Assembly (NCBI RefSeq): GCF_009689005.1
Contig: NZ_AP021879.1
Location: forward strand, 5,427,724-5,491,723
Direction: 5' to 3'
Length of the DNA: 64,000 nucleotides
DNA from: Desulfosarcina ovata subsp. ovata
GTDB taxonomy: Bacteria; Desulfobacterota; Desulfobacteria; Desulfobacterales; Desulfosarcinaceae
A program made the position numbers and the translations under genes. Below, piece by piece: positions 15,117 through 24,816 of the stretch; the stretch's first letter is position 1, and each line of letters starts with the position of its first letter. The notes under the pieces are model-generated. The model ran no database searches. It worked only from the letters and a program-made list of their open reading frames with translations, and was not told where the DNA came from.

Positions 15117-17359
15117 CAGCTTCTGCATCAACGTTAATCGCCAAGCCGGCACCTTCCGAAAGCAGGTTCGTTTTAGGTATTGCCCCGCGCATTGCCTTGA
15201 TGTCCTGGATATTGGCCATGGTCACGCTGATCATTTTTATTGCGGTAATCACCCCCCAGCAAAGAAAAACATTTATCGATCAACTGGAATCCAAAGCCAC
15301 CAGTGTGGCACTTTCCCTGCAAAATGCCGCCGCCGGTGCTGCGATCAATGAAGATTATGCCAGCGTTATCAGTTCCGCCCAGACCATGCTTGAAGGCGAC
15401 CCCTCCGTCGATTTTGTCATCGTGATGAAAAATGACGGGTACGCCCTTGTGATCGAACAAAACAGCTGGCGGGTTGACGAACAGGCAGACGCCTACTGGC
15501 TCGATCGCGAACGGGTGACTTCAGGCAAAATCGCTACGGTTCCTTTTTTCAACCGGCGGGTTTTTCACTATGCAAAACCCTTCGGCTACTCTGGCATTCA
15601 TTGGGGCTGGATCCACGCCGGGCTTTCCCTGAAGGACTATGACCGTAACATCCATTCCCTCACAAAAAGCACCCTCATCCTTGCGGCCGGATGCATGGTT
15701 TTCAGTTTGATCATATCCTGGTTCTATTCCCGGCATGTTGTTCGGCCCGTTCTTCGCCTGCGCGGCATCGTCCGACAGATCGCCGACGGCGATCTTTCAG
15801 TCCGGGTGGATCATATCAAGCGCGACGAACTGGGCAGCCTTGCCGATTCAGTGAACACCATGACCGACGCGCTCCTGCGACGGGACTTGATACTGGAAAG
15901 CATCCGTTACGCCGCCCAGTTGTTTTTACACAGTTCCGACTGGAAGACCGCCATCGGTTTGGTGCTGACCAAAATCGGTATGGCAGCCGGTGCCAGCCGC
16001 GCCTATGTTTTTGAAAACCAAATGGATGATGAAGGCCGTCTGCGTGCATTCCAGAGATATGAGTGGACAGCCGACGGGGTCGGTTCGCAGTTGAACAATC
16101 CGGAGCTGCAGGGCCTGCCATATGCGGATTCCGGCTTTGGACGATGGGCGGAAATCTTTGGCGCCAATGAAATTGTCAGCGGCATCGTTGCCAAAATGAG
16201 TGACGACGAGCGTGCCTTGCTTGAACCCCATGGCGTCCGCTCCCTGATCGTCATCCCGATTTTTGCGGAAGGATCGTGGTGGGGAACTATCGGTCTGAAC
16301 GATTGCAACCTGGAACGGATCTGGACCGATGCAGAAAAGGACAGCCTGCGTGCCGGTGCGGACATGCTCGGGGCCACCATTGCCCGCCAGCGGGTTCAGG
16401 AAAAATTGATGGAGTCCAAGGAGACACTTGAACAAAGGGTTCGGGAACGCACGCGGGAGCTTGAAATACAGATCGCCGCCAAGGAAAAGGCGATGCAGGA
16501 TCTGGCCGAGACACAGAGCTCCCTGTTGGAGGTTTCCCGGGCTGCAGGTATGGCCGAGGTGGCGACCGGCGTGCTACACAATGTGGGCAATGTCCTGAAC
16601 AGCGCCAATGTTTCCTGCACCCTGCTCACGGATCAGCTCCGCGAGTCCCGTGTCGGCAACCTGGCCAGGGTGGCGGATATGATTTCAGAATCCGATGGGA
16701 ACCTGGCCCACTTTTTCTCGGAAGACCCGCGTGGCCGGCAAATTCCGCAGTACCTTGCATCCCTCGCCATTGCGCTTTCGGATGAGCATGAGGTGATGCG
16801 ACGGGAAACCGAGGCGATCCAGGGCAGGATCGGACATATCAAGGAAATCGTGGCCATGCAGCAGAGTTACGGCCGGGTTTCCGGCGTCAGCGAGACCATT
16901 TCCGCCGAACAGCTGATGGAAGATGCCCTCAAACTCAACGCCGGCGGATTGACCCGACACAAGGTTTCGGTTCGCCGGCAGTATGATTCGATACCCCCGA
17001 TTACCGTGGATAAGCACGCGGTGCTGCAAATCCTTTTAAACCTGATCAACAATGCAAAATATGCCTGCACGGAAAGTGGCGAAAAAGAAAAAATCATCAC
17101 GCTGAAGATTCGCAATCAACATTCCGATCGTATTCGAATACAGGTTGAGGACAACGGTGTGGGGATTTCACAGGAAAACATGCCCCATATTTTCCAACAT
17201 GGATTTACGACGAAAAAATCAGGCCACGGCTTTGGTCTTCACAGCGGTGCCCTGTCCGCGCGAAAGCTCGGTGGCAATTTGAGCGCTTCCAGTAACGGCT
17301 CCGGATGCGGCGCCACCTTTAGCCTTGAATTACCCTGCCGCCCAGGAGAAAACGGATGA
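15113..17359 (+). CDS. Membrane sensor histidine kinase (HAMP-GAF-HATPase)
   Basis: 748 residues from a TTG start overlapping the previous stop. Membrane helices at about 28-47 and 187-205 enclose a periplasmic sensor of about 140 residues. Then come HAMP (206-258), GAF (about 272-425), a coiled coil (about 426-475), a phospho-acceptor region with GMAEVATGVLHNVGN (His about 489) and a HATPase domain (NLINNAKYA; EDNGVGIS; HGFTTKKSGHGFGLHS). The HNVGN type of H-box is seen in kinases that signal to GGDEF/EAL regulators in sulfate reducers. It probably reads the state of the upstream binding protein and phosphorylates the regulator encoded next, whose ATG overlaps its stop. Confidence 0.88.
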   Translation: MTASASTLIAKPAPSESRFVLGIAPRIALMSWILAMVTLIIFIAVITPQQRKTFIDQLESKATSVALSLQNAAAGAAINEDYASVISSAQTMLEGDPSVDFVIVMKNDGYALVIEQNSWRVDEQADAYWLDRERVTSGKIATVPFFNRRVFHYAKPFGYSGIHWGWIHAGLSLKDYDRNIHSLTKSTLILAAGCMVFSLIISWFYSRHVVRPVLRLRGIVRQIADGDLSVRVDHIKRDELGSLADSVNTMTDALLRRDLILESIRYAAQLFLHSSDWKTAIGLVLTKIGMAAGASRAYVFENQMDDEGRLRAFQRYEWTADGVGSQLNNPELQGLPYADSGFGRWAEIFGANEIVSGIVAKMSDDERALLEPHGVRSLIVIPIFAEGSWWGTIGLNDCNLERIWTDAEKDSLRAGADMLGATIARQRVQEKLMESKETLEQRVRERTRELEIQIAAKEKAMQDLAETQSSLLEVSRAAGMAEVATGVLHNVGNVLNSANVSCTLLTDQLRESRVGNLARVADMISESDGNLAHFFSEDPRGRQIPQYLASLAIALSDEHEVMRRETEAIQGRIGHIKEIVAMQQSYGRVSGVSETISAEQLMEDALKLNAGGLTRHKVSVRRQYDSIPPITVDKHAVLQILLNLINNAKYACTESGEKEKIITLKIRNQHSDRIRIQVEDNGVGISQENMPHIFQHGFTTKKSGHGFGLHSGALSARKLGGNLSASSNGSGCGATFSLELPCRPGENG

Positions 17360-19236
17360 TATCCAACAACAAACCAACCTACCGTCTTCTGGTAATTGAC
17401 GATAACCCATCGATCCATGAGGATTTTCGCAAAATATTGGAAAAACCCTTGAAATCGAAAAGCGATCTGGGGGAGCTGGAATCTGCGCTTTTCGGAACCG
17501 AAATCAATACGCCGGCGATCACCCAATTTGAGATCGATTACGCGTCCCAGGGAAAGGAAGGCGTGGAATTGGTCGAGCGGGCGCTTTCGGAAGATCGCCC
17601 GTATGCGCTGGCATTCGTGGACGGCCGTATGCCCCCGGGCTGGGACGGCATCGAAACCATCAGCCATCTCTGGGAAAAATGCCCGGACCTTCAAGTCGTT
17701 CTGTGCACGGCCTATGCGGATTACTCCTGGCAGGAAATACAGCGCGAGCTGGGTGAAAGCGACAGCCTGCTGATTCTTAAAAAACCGTTCGACAACGTGG
17801 AGGTGCTTCAACTGGCCCACGCACTGACCCGCAAATGGGAGTTGAACCGTGAAATCCAGGGCCGTCTCAATCAACTGGCTTTTTTCGACAACCTGACCGG
17901 TCTGCCCAATCGGGTGCTGTTTCTCGACAGACTGGATCAGGTGCTTGAAAATGCCCGCCGCTATGACCACAAAAGCGCTCTGTTGTTCATTGACATGGAC
18001 AATTTCAAACGGATCAACGACACCCTGGGGCACGGCATTGGCGACGATTTGCTGCGCACCACGGCCCAACGCCTGACCCGGTGTCTTCGGGCTTCGGATA
18101 CGGTGGCGCGCACCATGGAAAATGGTATCGCCGCCCGTCTGGGGGGGGACGAATTTACGGTGATTATGCCGGTTCTGGAAAATAATGAGGATGCAACGTT
18201 GGTGGCCCAGCGGATCGAGGAGCAGCTCGCTATCCCCATGGATCTGAGCGGCCACCGGGTCACCGTCACGCCCAGCATCGGGATCGCGATCTTTCCCAAG
18301 GATGGCGAAAATGCCGAGGCACTGCTGAAAAACGCCGACCTGGCCATGTATTTTGCCAAACGAATAGGCCGGAACACATTCAAATTCTATCATGAATCCA
18401 TGAATGCGTCGTTATTGAAGCGTCTGACGATCGAGAATCATCTTCGGCAGGCTATTGAAAAAGGTGAATTTACACTGCATTACCAACCTCAGGTAGAATT
18501 GGTTTCCGGACAACTGAGCGGCATGGAGGCGTTGCTTCGCTGGCATAACTCGGAACTGGGCAATGTCCCTCCCCTGGAATTCATTTCGGTTGCCGAGGAA
18601 AACGGGCTTATTCTACCTATTGGGGAATGGGTGTTGAGGGAAGCCTGCCAACAGGCAACCATTTGGATCAAGCAAGGATTGCCGCTGCAGCGCATGGCTG
18701 TCAATCTTTCGGTAAAGCAGCTTTCACAGCCCGACTTCATCGAAACGGTACAACACATTCTCATCGAAACCGGTTTGGAGGGGCATCGGCTCGAACTGGA
18801 AGTCACCGAAAGTCTTCTTGAAAGCGATCCATCCCGTTTCATCGAAACCCTTACCGCGCTTAAGGACATGAATATCCGGATTGCAGTGGATGATTTTGGC
18901 AACGGGTATTCAAACATGAGCAGAATGAAGGAAATGCCCTTTGACTGCCTTAAGATCGACCGCTCGTTTATAAACAATATCGGTAGCGGCAGCATGGGCC
19001 GATCGATTGTCAGCACGATCATCGCCATGGCGAAAACCATGGAAAAGAGGGTGATCGCCGAAGGCGTGGAAACGACCTCCCAAGTCGATTTTCTGAGGAT
19101 TCAGCAATGCCATGAAGGTCAGGGTTACCTTTTCAGCCATCCGTTGTCTTCCAAGCATGCCGAGGATTTTTTACGGCAGCGCCAATCATTGTCGAATCAG
19201 AGAAATGGCACCGATGATGTAAAACCCTTTTCGTGA
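17356..19236 (+). CDS. Response regulator with GGDEF and EAL domains
   Basis: 626 residues. The receiver domain (about 8-150) has the acidic pair DD at 15-16, the phospho-acceptor Asp at about 89 in FVDGRMPPGWDG and the conserved Lys in LKKPF. The GGDEF domain (about 175-345) keeps ARLGGDEFTVIM, so diguanylate cyclase activity is possible. The EAL domain (about 365-610) keeps GMEALLRW, ELEVTESLLE, IAVDDFGNGYS, LKIDRSFI and VIAEGVET, so phosphodiesterase activity is also possible. It controls or degrades cyclic di-GMP in response to the cognate kinase. It is the last gene of the four-gene operon. Confidence 0.92.
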   Translation: MISNNKPTYRLLVIDDNPSIHEDFRKILEKPLKSKSDLGELESALFGTEINTPAITQFEIDYASQGKEGVELVERALSEDRPYALAFVDGRMPPGWDGIETISHLWEKCPDLQVVLCTAYADYSWQEIQRELGESDSLLILKKPFDNVEVLQLAHALTRKWELNREIQGRLNQLAFFDNLTGLPNRVLFLDRLDQVLENARRYDHKSALLFIDMDNFKRINDTLGHGIGDDLLRTTAQRLTRCLRASDTVARTMENGIAARLGGDEFTVIMPVLENNEDATLVAQRIEEQLAIPMDLSGHRVTVTPSIGIAIFPKDGENAEALLKNADLAMYFAKRIGRNTFKFYHESMNASLLKRLTIENHLRQAIEKGEFTLHYQPQVELVSGQLSGMEALLRWHNSELGNVPPLEFISVAEENGLILPIGEWVLREACQQATIWIKQGLPLQRMAVNLSVKQLSQPDFIETVQHILIETGLEGHRLELEVTESLLESDPSRFIETLTALKDMNIRIAVDDFGNGYSNMSRMKEMPFDCLKIDRSFINNIGSGSMGRSIVSTIIAMAKTMEKRVIAEGVETTSQVDFLRIQQCHEGQGYLFSHPLSSKHAEDFLRQRQSLSNQRNGTDDVKPFS

Positions 19237-19304
19237 GCACAATTGAGCGAAACTTGAGAGTCGTTAACGCTTGGTTCAACTCGTGGTCGTTGATATATTT
19301 CATT

Positions 19305-21641
19305 TTACTTTTGTTTCCACCGGATAACTGTTTTCAATCCCTGCTCAGATATGATCTCCCATTTTCCTTTCAATTGCTCAACCATAAGTAAGATCAGACG
19401 CAGACCCAATGTGCGGGGCGTTTTCCACTCCAGTCCCTGGGGGATACCGACACCGTCATCCCATACGCTGACTACGATTTCGTCTTCCGCCATCAACTCG
19501 GAAGACAGGAAAATCGTTCCCTTCCTCCGGTCAGGGAAAGCGTATTTCAATGCATTGGTGACCAATTCATTGACAATCAATCCACAACAAATAGCCTGGT
19601 CGATATCCAGATGAATCTCTTTTATACTATATCGGATGGAAATATGATCGGCATCGGTTGCGTACAGCGACATTAGATTTAATACAATCTTTCGAATATA
19701 ATTTTCAAATTCAATGACCGAAAAGTCTTTTGTCTGATAAAGGGTTTCATGAATCGAGGCCATGGCCATAACCCTTGTCTGGCTTTCAATCAGCGGAGTC
19801 CTGACTTTTGGATCGGTGCATTGTTTGGCCTGAAGATTCAGCATGCTTGATATGATCGCCAGATTGTTCTTTACGCGATGGTGGATTTCCTGAAGTAAAA
19901 TTTCTTTTTCTTTGAGAGCTCTGTGAAGGCGCTGTTCGGTATGTTTACGATCCGTAATATCCTGGTGCATCCCTAATGCACGAACCGGCGCGCCCTTTTC
20001 GTCCCGGGTAAATACTTTCCCTGAATCAAATATCCATTTCCACTCACCGGATTTGGTACGCAGACGGTGTTCTGTCTGGTAATGGGAGGTGCGTCCCTCC
20101 AGATGGTCATTCAATCTGTCCATAACGGAGTCGACATCGTCGGGATGCATTAATTTCTCCCAACAGCTCACATTGGGTTCGATTTCATCCAAGCTGTAAC
20201 CGATCATTTCCGCCCAGCGTTCGTTGAATATGACTTTGCCCGTTTTGATATTCCAGTCCCATAGCCCAAGGTTGGCTCCTTTCAAGACCAGCTCCAGCCG
20301 TTCTTCACTGCTGCGAAGTGCTTTTTCCGCGTTGTTATGCTCCACGATTTCAGTTTCCAGGCGTATTACAGACTGTTGCAACTGGGTCGTCATATTGTAG
20401 AATGATTTCGTCAATTCACTGATTTCCAGCAAATGGCTGTTATCGGAAATCTGTGTATGCCACTCGCCCCTCGAGAGCGCCTGGGCCGTCGCGTTCAGTT
20501 GTGACATCGGATGGCTGATCCAATACGCGGCAATGAGACCGGCACCCATAGCGATCATCATGGACAAGACGATAAGGAGTAGGGTAATTCGGTTGCTGTA
20601 ATGAATTTGGTCCATGAAATCCGCTTCGGGAATCACGACGACGACAAGCCAATCGAGATCGTATTTGTCTTTTATCGGGGAGACTTGTAGGCAATGACGC
20701 TTGCCTTGAATTAAAAAATTCAGATGCTGGGTATCCGTAATCGAAAAATGTTCTCCGAACCGTACGGATAATGCCTTTGCGGCATAACGAACAATTGGGT
20801 TTTGGCTGTCAAGAGCATGGTGCCGTTTGAGTGCTATTTTTGTGTCCGTGCTGTCGAACGATTTTTGTGGTATGGATTCTGCGACCACCAGCCCGGAACG
20901 TTCCATGATAAATGCCTGCCCCGTTTTACCGATGCCGAGACGTCCCAAAAAGTCGTTGATGTGGGACAAGAAGAGATCCACCGCAACGACACCCAACAGT
21001 TGCTGCTGTTGGTCATAAACAGGATAGCTTGCCGTTGTGACCATGCCCTGCCCGGTGAAGAGAACGCAAATATCACTCCAAGCAGCCTCCCCTTTTTTAA
21101 CCGCACCCGTATACCAGGGGCGCGTCCGCGCATCGAAGTCTGGGATCGCCAGTAATTCCCGGGTGGGGTTGCCTAAATTATCAATGGCAAACTTTCTGAA
21201 GGGGCCTTTCTTGAAGCCATCTGTTGAAATTACATATAGATCGCCTGCAGGATTTTCACGACCGGCATTGACCATCCCACCTGCGGTGTTGCCAAAATAG
21301 ATGCTTGTCACCGAGCTGTATATTTTAATCTGATTCCAGAAGTTATGTTCCAATGCCGTGACATCGTAAAACTTAAGTTGGCGAATCATGCTGGCATTCA
21401 ACTGATTGATACGATGGGCATTCGCTAAAAAAGCAGCCAAGTGATCCTGAATGCGGGAGGTAATTTCGTTGCGCAAATGCCGAGAGACTTCGTTGACTGC
21501 ACGTTGTCCATTTATAAATGAGACATATCCGGTGACAGCAGTAGTAAAAAGGACCAGCAGAACAAATACCGCAATCAGTATCCATTGAATGGGATAGCGA
21601 TTCAATGGCTTATTTGACAATGGGTCATGGTCATCATTCAT
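19305..21641 (-). CDS. Cache-HAMP-PAS sensor kinase of the HisKA_2 family
   Basis: 778 residues. Membrane helix about 19-42, a large periplasmic double-Cache sensor (about 43-350; RPWYTGAVKKGEAAWSD and QQQLLGVVAVDLFLS are typical), second helix about 352-374, HAMP-like linker, then PAS (about 440-565; LWDWNIKTGKVIFNERWAEM and MHQDITDRK). The kinase core is of the HisKA_2 type with LLQEIHHRVKNNLAIISSML (phospho-His 587 or 588), NELVTNALKYAFPD and WDDGVGIPQG. It is convergent with the preceding operon and has no adjacent regulator. The segment 21457-21598 has been copied to 4849-4990. Confidence 0.9.
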   Translation of the reverse strand: MNDDHDPLSNKPLNRYPIQWILIAVFVLLVLFTTAVTGYVSFINGQRAVNEVSRHLRNEITSRIQDHLAAFLANAHRINQLNASMIRQLKFYDVTALEHNFWNQIKIYSSVTSIYFGNTAGGMVNAGRENPAGDLYVISTDGFKKGPFRKFAIDNLGNPTRELLAIPDFDARTRPWYTGAVKKGEAAWSDICVLFTGQGMVTTASYPVYDQQQQLLGVVAVDLFLSHINDFLGRLGIGKTGQAFIMERSGLVVAESIPQKSFDSTDTKIALKRHHALDSQNPIVRYAAKALSVRFGEHFSITDTQHLNFLIQGKRHCLQVSPIKDKYDLDWLVVVVIPEADFMDQIHYSNRITLLLIVLSMMIAMGAGLIAAYWISHPMSQLNATAQALSRGEWHTQISDNSHLLEISELTKSFYNMTTQLQQSVIRLETEIVEHNNAEKALRSSEERLELVLKGANLGLWDWNIKTGKVIFNERWAEMIGYSLDEIEPNVSCWEKLMHPDDVDSVMDRLNDHLEGRTSHYQTEHRLRTKSGEWKWIFDSGKVFTRDEKGAPVRALGMHQDITDRKHTEQRLHRALKEKEILLQEIHHRVKNNLAIISSMLNLQAKQCTDPKVRTPLIESQTRVMAMASIHETLYQTKDFSVIEFENYIRKIVLNLMSLYATDADHISIRYSIKEIHLDIDQAICCGLIVNELVTNALKYAFPDRRKGTIFLSSELMAEDEIVVSVWDDGVGIPQGLEWKTPRTLGLRLILLMVEQLKGKWEIISEQGLKTVIRWKQK

Positions 21642-21742
21642 TGTAAGGGGCCTTCTCTATCTCAACAAATTGAATTTAATTTGGATAACAAAATTTAAAA
21701 CTGATTATAGGGCCTAGGTGAAGAACTCTCAATGGTCAAATG

Positions 21743-21768
21743 GGGTCGTCCATTAATGGGCGACCCCG
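21743..21768. repeat. 26-base near-perfect palindrome
   Basis: GGGGTCGTCCATTAATGG followed by GCGACCCC is self-complementary apart from one G:T pair. It lies between the kinase start and the truncated MCP copy, close to the point (21816) where MCP homology begins, and could mark a recombination or termination point. Confidence 0.6.
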
Positions 21769-21815
21769 GATCCAGAGGTTTTCGCCTACCGCCTCGATTT
21801 CCATTAATCGCATTA

Positions 21816-22658
21816 GCAGGAACGGGCCGGCATGGGCAAAAGCGGCGAGACCTATCTGGTGGGCCAGGATCAGCTGATGCGATCGGATTCCTATCTCGAT
21901 CCGGAAAACCATTCGGTGGCTGCATCATTTCGCCATCCGGACAAAGGGAAGGTGGACACCGAAGCCTCCCGGGCTGCTTTGGAAGGCAGGACCGAAGAGC
22001 GGATCATCATCGACTATAACGGCAACCCGGTTCTTTCCGCTTATACGCCACTGGAATTCGAAGGCCTGAACTGGGCATTGCTGGCCGAAATCGACGAGGC
22101 CGAGGCGTTTGCCGCGGTCAAGGCCCTTCAATGGGTGGCCCTCATCGTCGGCGCTATCGGCATTGCAGCCATCGTTGGCGTCGCCTTGTTCGTGACTCGG
22201 GCCATCGTAGGGCCGGTGCAGGGGGTGGTTGCCAACCTCACTGATCTAGCCGAGGGCGAGGGGGATCTGACTACCCGTTTGCCAGTTGCCACAAAGGATG
22301 AAATTGGTGACTTGGCCCAACGCTTCAATGAATTTATGGGCAAACTGCACGCCATGATCAAGGATGTCACCACTGGCGTACAGACGTTGTCCTCCTCTTC
22401 ACCGCTGTGGAAGAACAATCCATTTCCACCAAGGAGATCGCCGAAAACATAGCTCAAATTTCACAGGGTGTCGGCGAAGTTAATGAAAATGTTGCCCAGA
22501 GTTCAAGCGTTGCGGGTGAAATCACGCAATCGATCGGCGAGGTCAATCAGTCCGCTGGTGAAATGGCAAGCAGCAGTTCGCAGGTTCGCCTGAGTGCCGA
22601 AGACCTCTCCCAACTGGCCGAAAAGCTCAATATCATGGTGGGGCGGTTTAAAGTATAG
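21816..22658 (+). pseudogene. Truncated and internally deleted MCP copy
   Basis: Positions 21816-22400 align base for base with 11095-11679 of the interrupted MCP (Cache end, membrane helix, HAMP, start of signalling domain). Positions 22401-22658 align with 12260-12517 (C-terminus ending GRFKV). The 580 bases between, including the hairpin tip, are missing, and since 580 is not a multiple of three the frame shifts at the join and stops at 22452. The 5' part of the gene is absent. No start or promoter was seen. It is a dead duplicate that is still very similar to its source, so the copying was fairly recent. Confidence 0.92.
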
Positions 22659-22880
22659 ACAACGGAGAATCAACCCCAATATTGCACAATATACTGCGTG
22701 AACAGCGTCATGATCATGGCCCTTATCGTTTATAATTCAAACCCATATCGAGCAAATTGCTCATCCGATGGGAGCGCCGTGATTCCAAGCAATTCACATG
22801 CTTCATTTTTTAAAAAAGAGGAGGGCGCTATGCGCTGGCTTTTGATCTGCCCCTCCTGCCACAAGATTTCTGACGTCGGG

Positions 22881-23048
22881 CTTAGGATCGGGAATTTTAT
22901 TAGTTAAACGAAATTGCTTGTTCTTGCGCCCGTCTTCCGCGTTGCATCAACGGCCACATACTCCCGGTATGCAACCCTTGATGCGCCTTGAAGACGAACA
23001 TAAGCCCGGCGCAATTACGTTCAATTCATTTCATCCCCAATCCTTAGC
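22881..23048. repeat. Large imperfect palindromic repeat (MITE/REP-like)
   Basis: The left arm begins CTTAGGATCGGGAATTTTAT and the right arm ends in the related inverse TTTCATCCCCAATCCTTAG; the arms match imperfectly over about 35 bases (including AACG-AATTGC). The middle holds a second palindrome, GCGTTGCATCAACGG...CGGTATGCAACCCTTGATGCGCC. It lies just downstream of the minus-strand saccharopine dehydrogenase-like gene. The outer arm recurs at 25678-25729. The rest of 22659-23081 has no convincing gene. Confidence 0.65.
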
Positions 23049-23081
23049 GTGTGAACCGGTTCATCCGCTCATCTGCGTGGT

Positions 23082-24401
23082 TCAGGCGAGGACCATCTCT
23101 TTGAAAGCAATGCCCAACCCGGACAGTTCGTCAAGAATGGGGTTGTAAATCTCGGGAACGATGGGGGCGATGACGCCGCGCTGGGTGATCTTTCCTTCTA
23201 CAATCATGCGTGTGGCAATGGCCACGGGCAGGGAGACCGTGCGGGCCATGGCGCTGTCCCCATCCGGGATGCCGAACTCCACCAGCGAGGAGACACGGTT
23301 CTCCTTTTTGCCGGCATAGTCGATGACGAATTCGTGCTGCATGACGATCATGTCGCGTTCGCCCGGTTGGAAGGGACATTTCTCACGCATGCGGGCCGCC
23401 ATGACATCGATATTGCCCGCCTCCTCAAGACCGATGGGTACATCCTCGAACATGCCCAGCCATTCCAGCCGGTCGATAAACGCAGCGTCCTCGGAAAGGC
23501 CGGTTTTACTGGCCAGACCATGTTTGGGATCCGTATCGCCGGCGATGTCGCAGATGAACTGGTGGTAGGTCATGCCGCTCAACTCCGGCCGGATTGTCTG
23601 TGAGAAAAGTCCCAGCTTGACCCACGGATACCAGGTTTCGCAATGCCCCTGGTTGCGCAGGGTGCCGCGGAACATGGTGGCGGCGTCATCGAGCCCGTAC
23701 ATCGTGCCGTAAGGCAGGGCGTCGCGGTTGGGAAATCCCTCGAAGGTTCCGGCCCCCTCAATGGCGACCTGCTCGGGAGCAGTAAAGAGTTCATCGCCGG
23801 GCCGTTCCACGACCTTGCCGTCCTGGCGGTAGCGGGCCGGGTTGGTGGCTGCCGTGAGAACGCCGCGCGGCGCCCAGGAGAATTTGTAACCGATGGGATT
23901 GGTGTTGGCCTCGGGCGCCGGCAGGCCGCCGCAATAGGAACGGAACGACTCGACCCGGCCGCTGTTGGCCTTAGCCGCGTGAATGACGCGCATGGCCGAC
24001 ATGTGATCCAGGCCGGGATCGACCCCGCACTCGTTGATGAAGGTCAGACCGGCAGCCTGTGCATCGGCATCCAGGGTCTGCATTTCCGGAGAAATGTACG
24101 AGGTGGTGGCCATCATCCTGCGGTGCTTGAGGCAGAGCCGGGCCACGCGGACATGTTCGCTGGCCGGAAGCAGGGACACGGCGATATCGCAAGCTTTGAT
24201 CTGCTCCTCGATTCCTGTGGCATCCTTGATGACATCCAGGGCCATGGCTTTGCTGCGGGGGCGCCCCGCAATCAATGCCTCGGCCTTGGAGACCGTGCGC
24301 GTGGCCACGGTGACCTCGGTGTCCTGCAGGCCGGTCAGATAGTGAACGATGGGTCTGGAAACCAGACCGGCGCCTAAGATCAGAATTCGTTTCATACTCA
24401 T
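23082..24401 (-). CDS. Saccharopine dehydrogenase family protein (LYS9-like)
   Basis: 439 residues. ATG 24401 is chosen (GACAGGA upstream); the ATG at 24395 is an alternative, and the frame is open to 24431. The N-terminal Rossmann motif ILILGAGLVSRPIVHYL binds NAD(P), and the C-terminal saccharopine dehydrogenase domain is recognisable from FINECGVDPGLDHMSAMRVI, SYCGGLPAPEANTNPIGYKF and GTLRNQGHCETW. Family members interconvert saccharopine and lysine or aminoadipate semialdehyde, or make carboxynorspermidine. There is no lysine or polyamine gene next to it, so the substrate is open. The gene stands alone between two repeat-bearing spacers. Confidence 0.85.
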   Translation of the reverse strand: MSMKRILILGAGLVSRPIVHYLTGLQDTEVTVATRTVSKAEALIAGRPRSKAMALDVIKDATGIEEQIKACDIAVSLLPASEHVRVARLCLKHRRMMATTSYISPEMQTLDADAQAAGLTFINECGVDPGLDHMSAMRVIHAAKANSGRVESFRSYCGGLPAPEANTNPIGYKFSWAPRGVLTAATNPARYRQDGKVVERPGDELFTAPEQVAIEGAGTFEGFPNRDALPYGTMYGLDDAATMFRGTLRNQGHCETWYPWVKLGLFSQTIRPELSGMTYHQFICDIAGDTDPKHGLASKTGLSEDAAFIDRLEWLGMFEDVPIGLEEAGNIDVMAARMREKCPFQPGERDMIVMQHEFVIDYAGKKENRVSSLVEFGIPDGDSAMARTVSLPVAIATRMIVEGKITQRGVIAPIVPEIYNPILDELSGLGIAFKEMVLA

Positions 24402-24604
24402 TTTTCCTGTCATTTCGTTTGGCTGAATCAATTAAAGATGCCCATGGTCTGTTCGAAGATTGTTTTACTACGAATGCACCAAATGGTTACAGAGTCAACT
24501 TTCGTACCTGTTTTCAGTCCTGGAATCAAGGGGCTTTTCATTTACTCCCGGAGTAACCGCATTTGACTTTTTGTTGCTCTTTTTCCCCGGTAGCGACTGG
24601 TTAA

Positions 24605-24690
24605 AAATGCCAAATGTCCAATTACAAATGACAACTGGTGGTATTCCATCCTTTTATAATCGATCTGATCCTTCAATCGTTCGAGAATCG
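24605..24690. repeat. Dispersed repeat, copy 1
   Basis: The sequence around AATGCCAAATGTCC...TGGTGGTATTCCATCC and TTATAATCGAT...ATCCTTCA is clearly related to 30768-30880. It lies in the gene-free stretch 24402-24816, which otherwise shows only AT-rich unassigned sequence. Confidence 0.6.
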
Positions 24691-24816
24691 TTCTTGACGG
24701 TTCGACTAAAAGCCGCATAAGCTTGATTTTGATTCATTTTCAATCCTATTTCCAATGAAACCGTTTACGCTGGGGGACTCCCGCGCCATTGAATTCCTAA
24801 GGAGAGGAGAACGGCG

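Noticed and set aside
22830..22907. Short open frame starting MRWLLICPSCHK behind AGGAGGG
   Set aside because: Only 25 codons, ends inside the palindromic repeat at 22881, and its first part forms a hairpin (GAGGAGGGC with GCCCCTCCT); no evidence of a real peptide.
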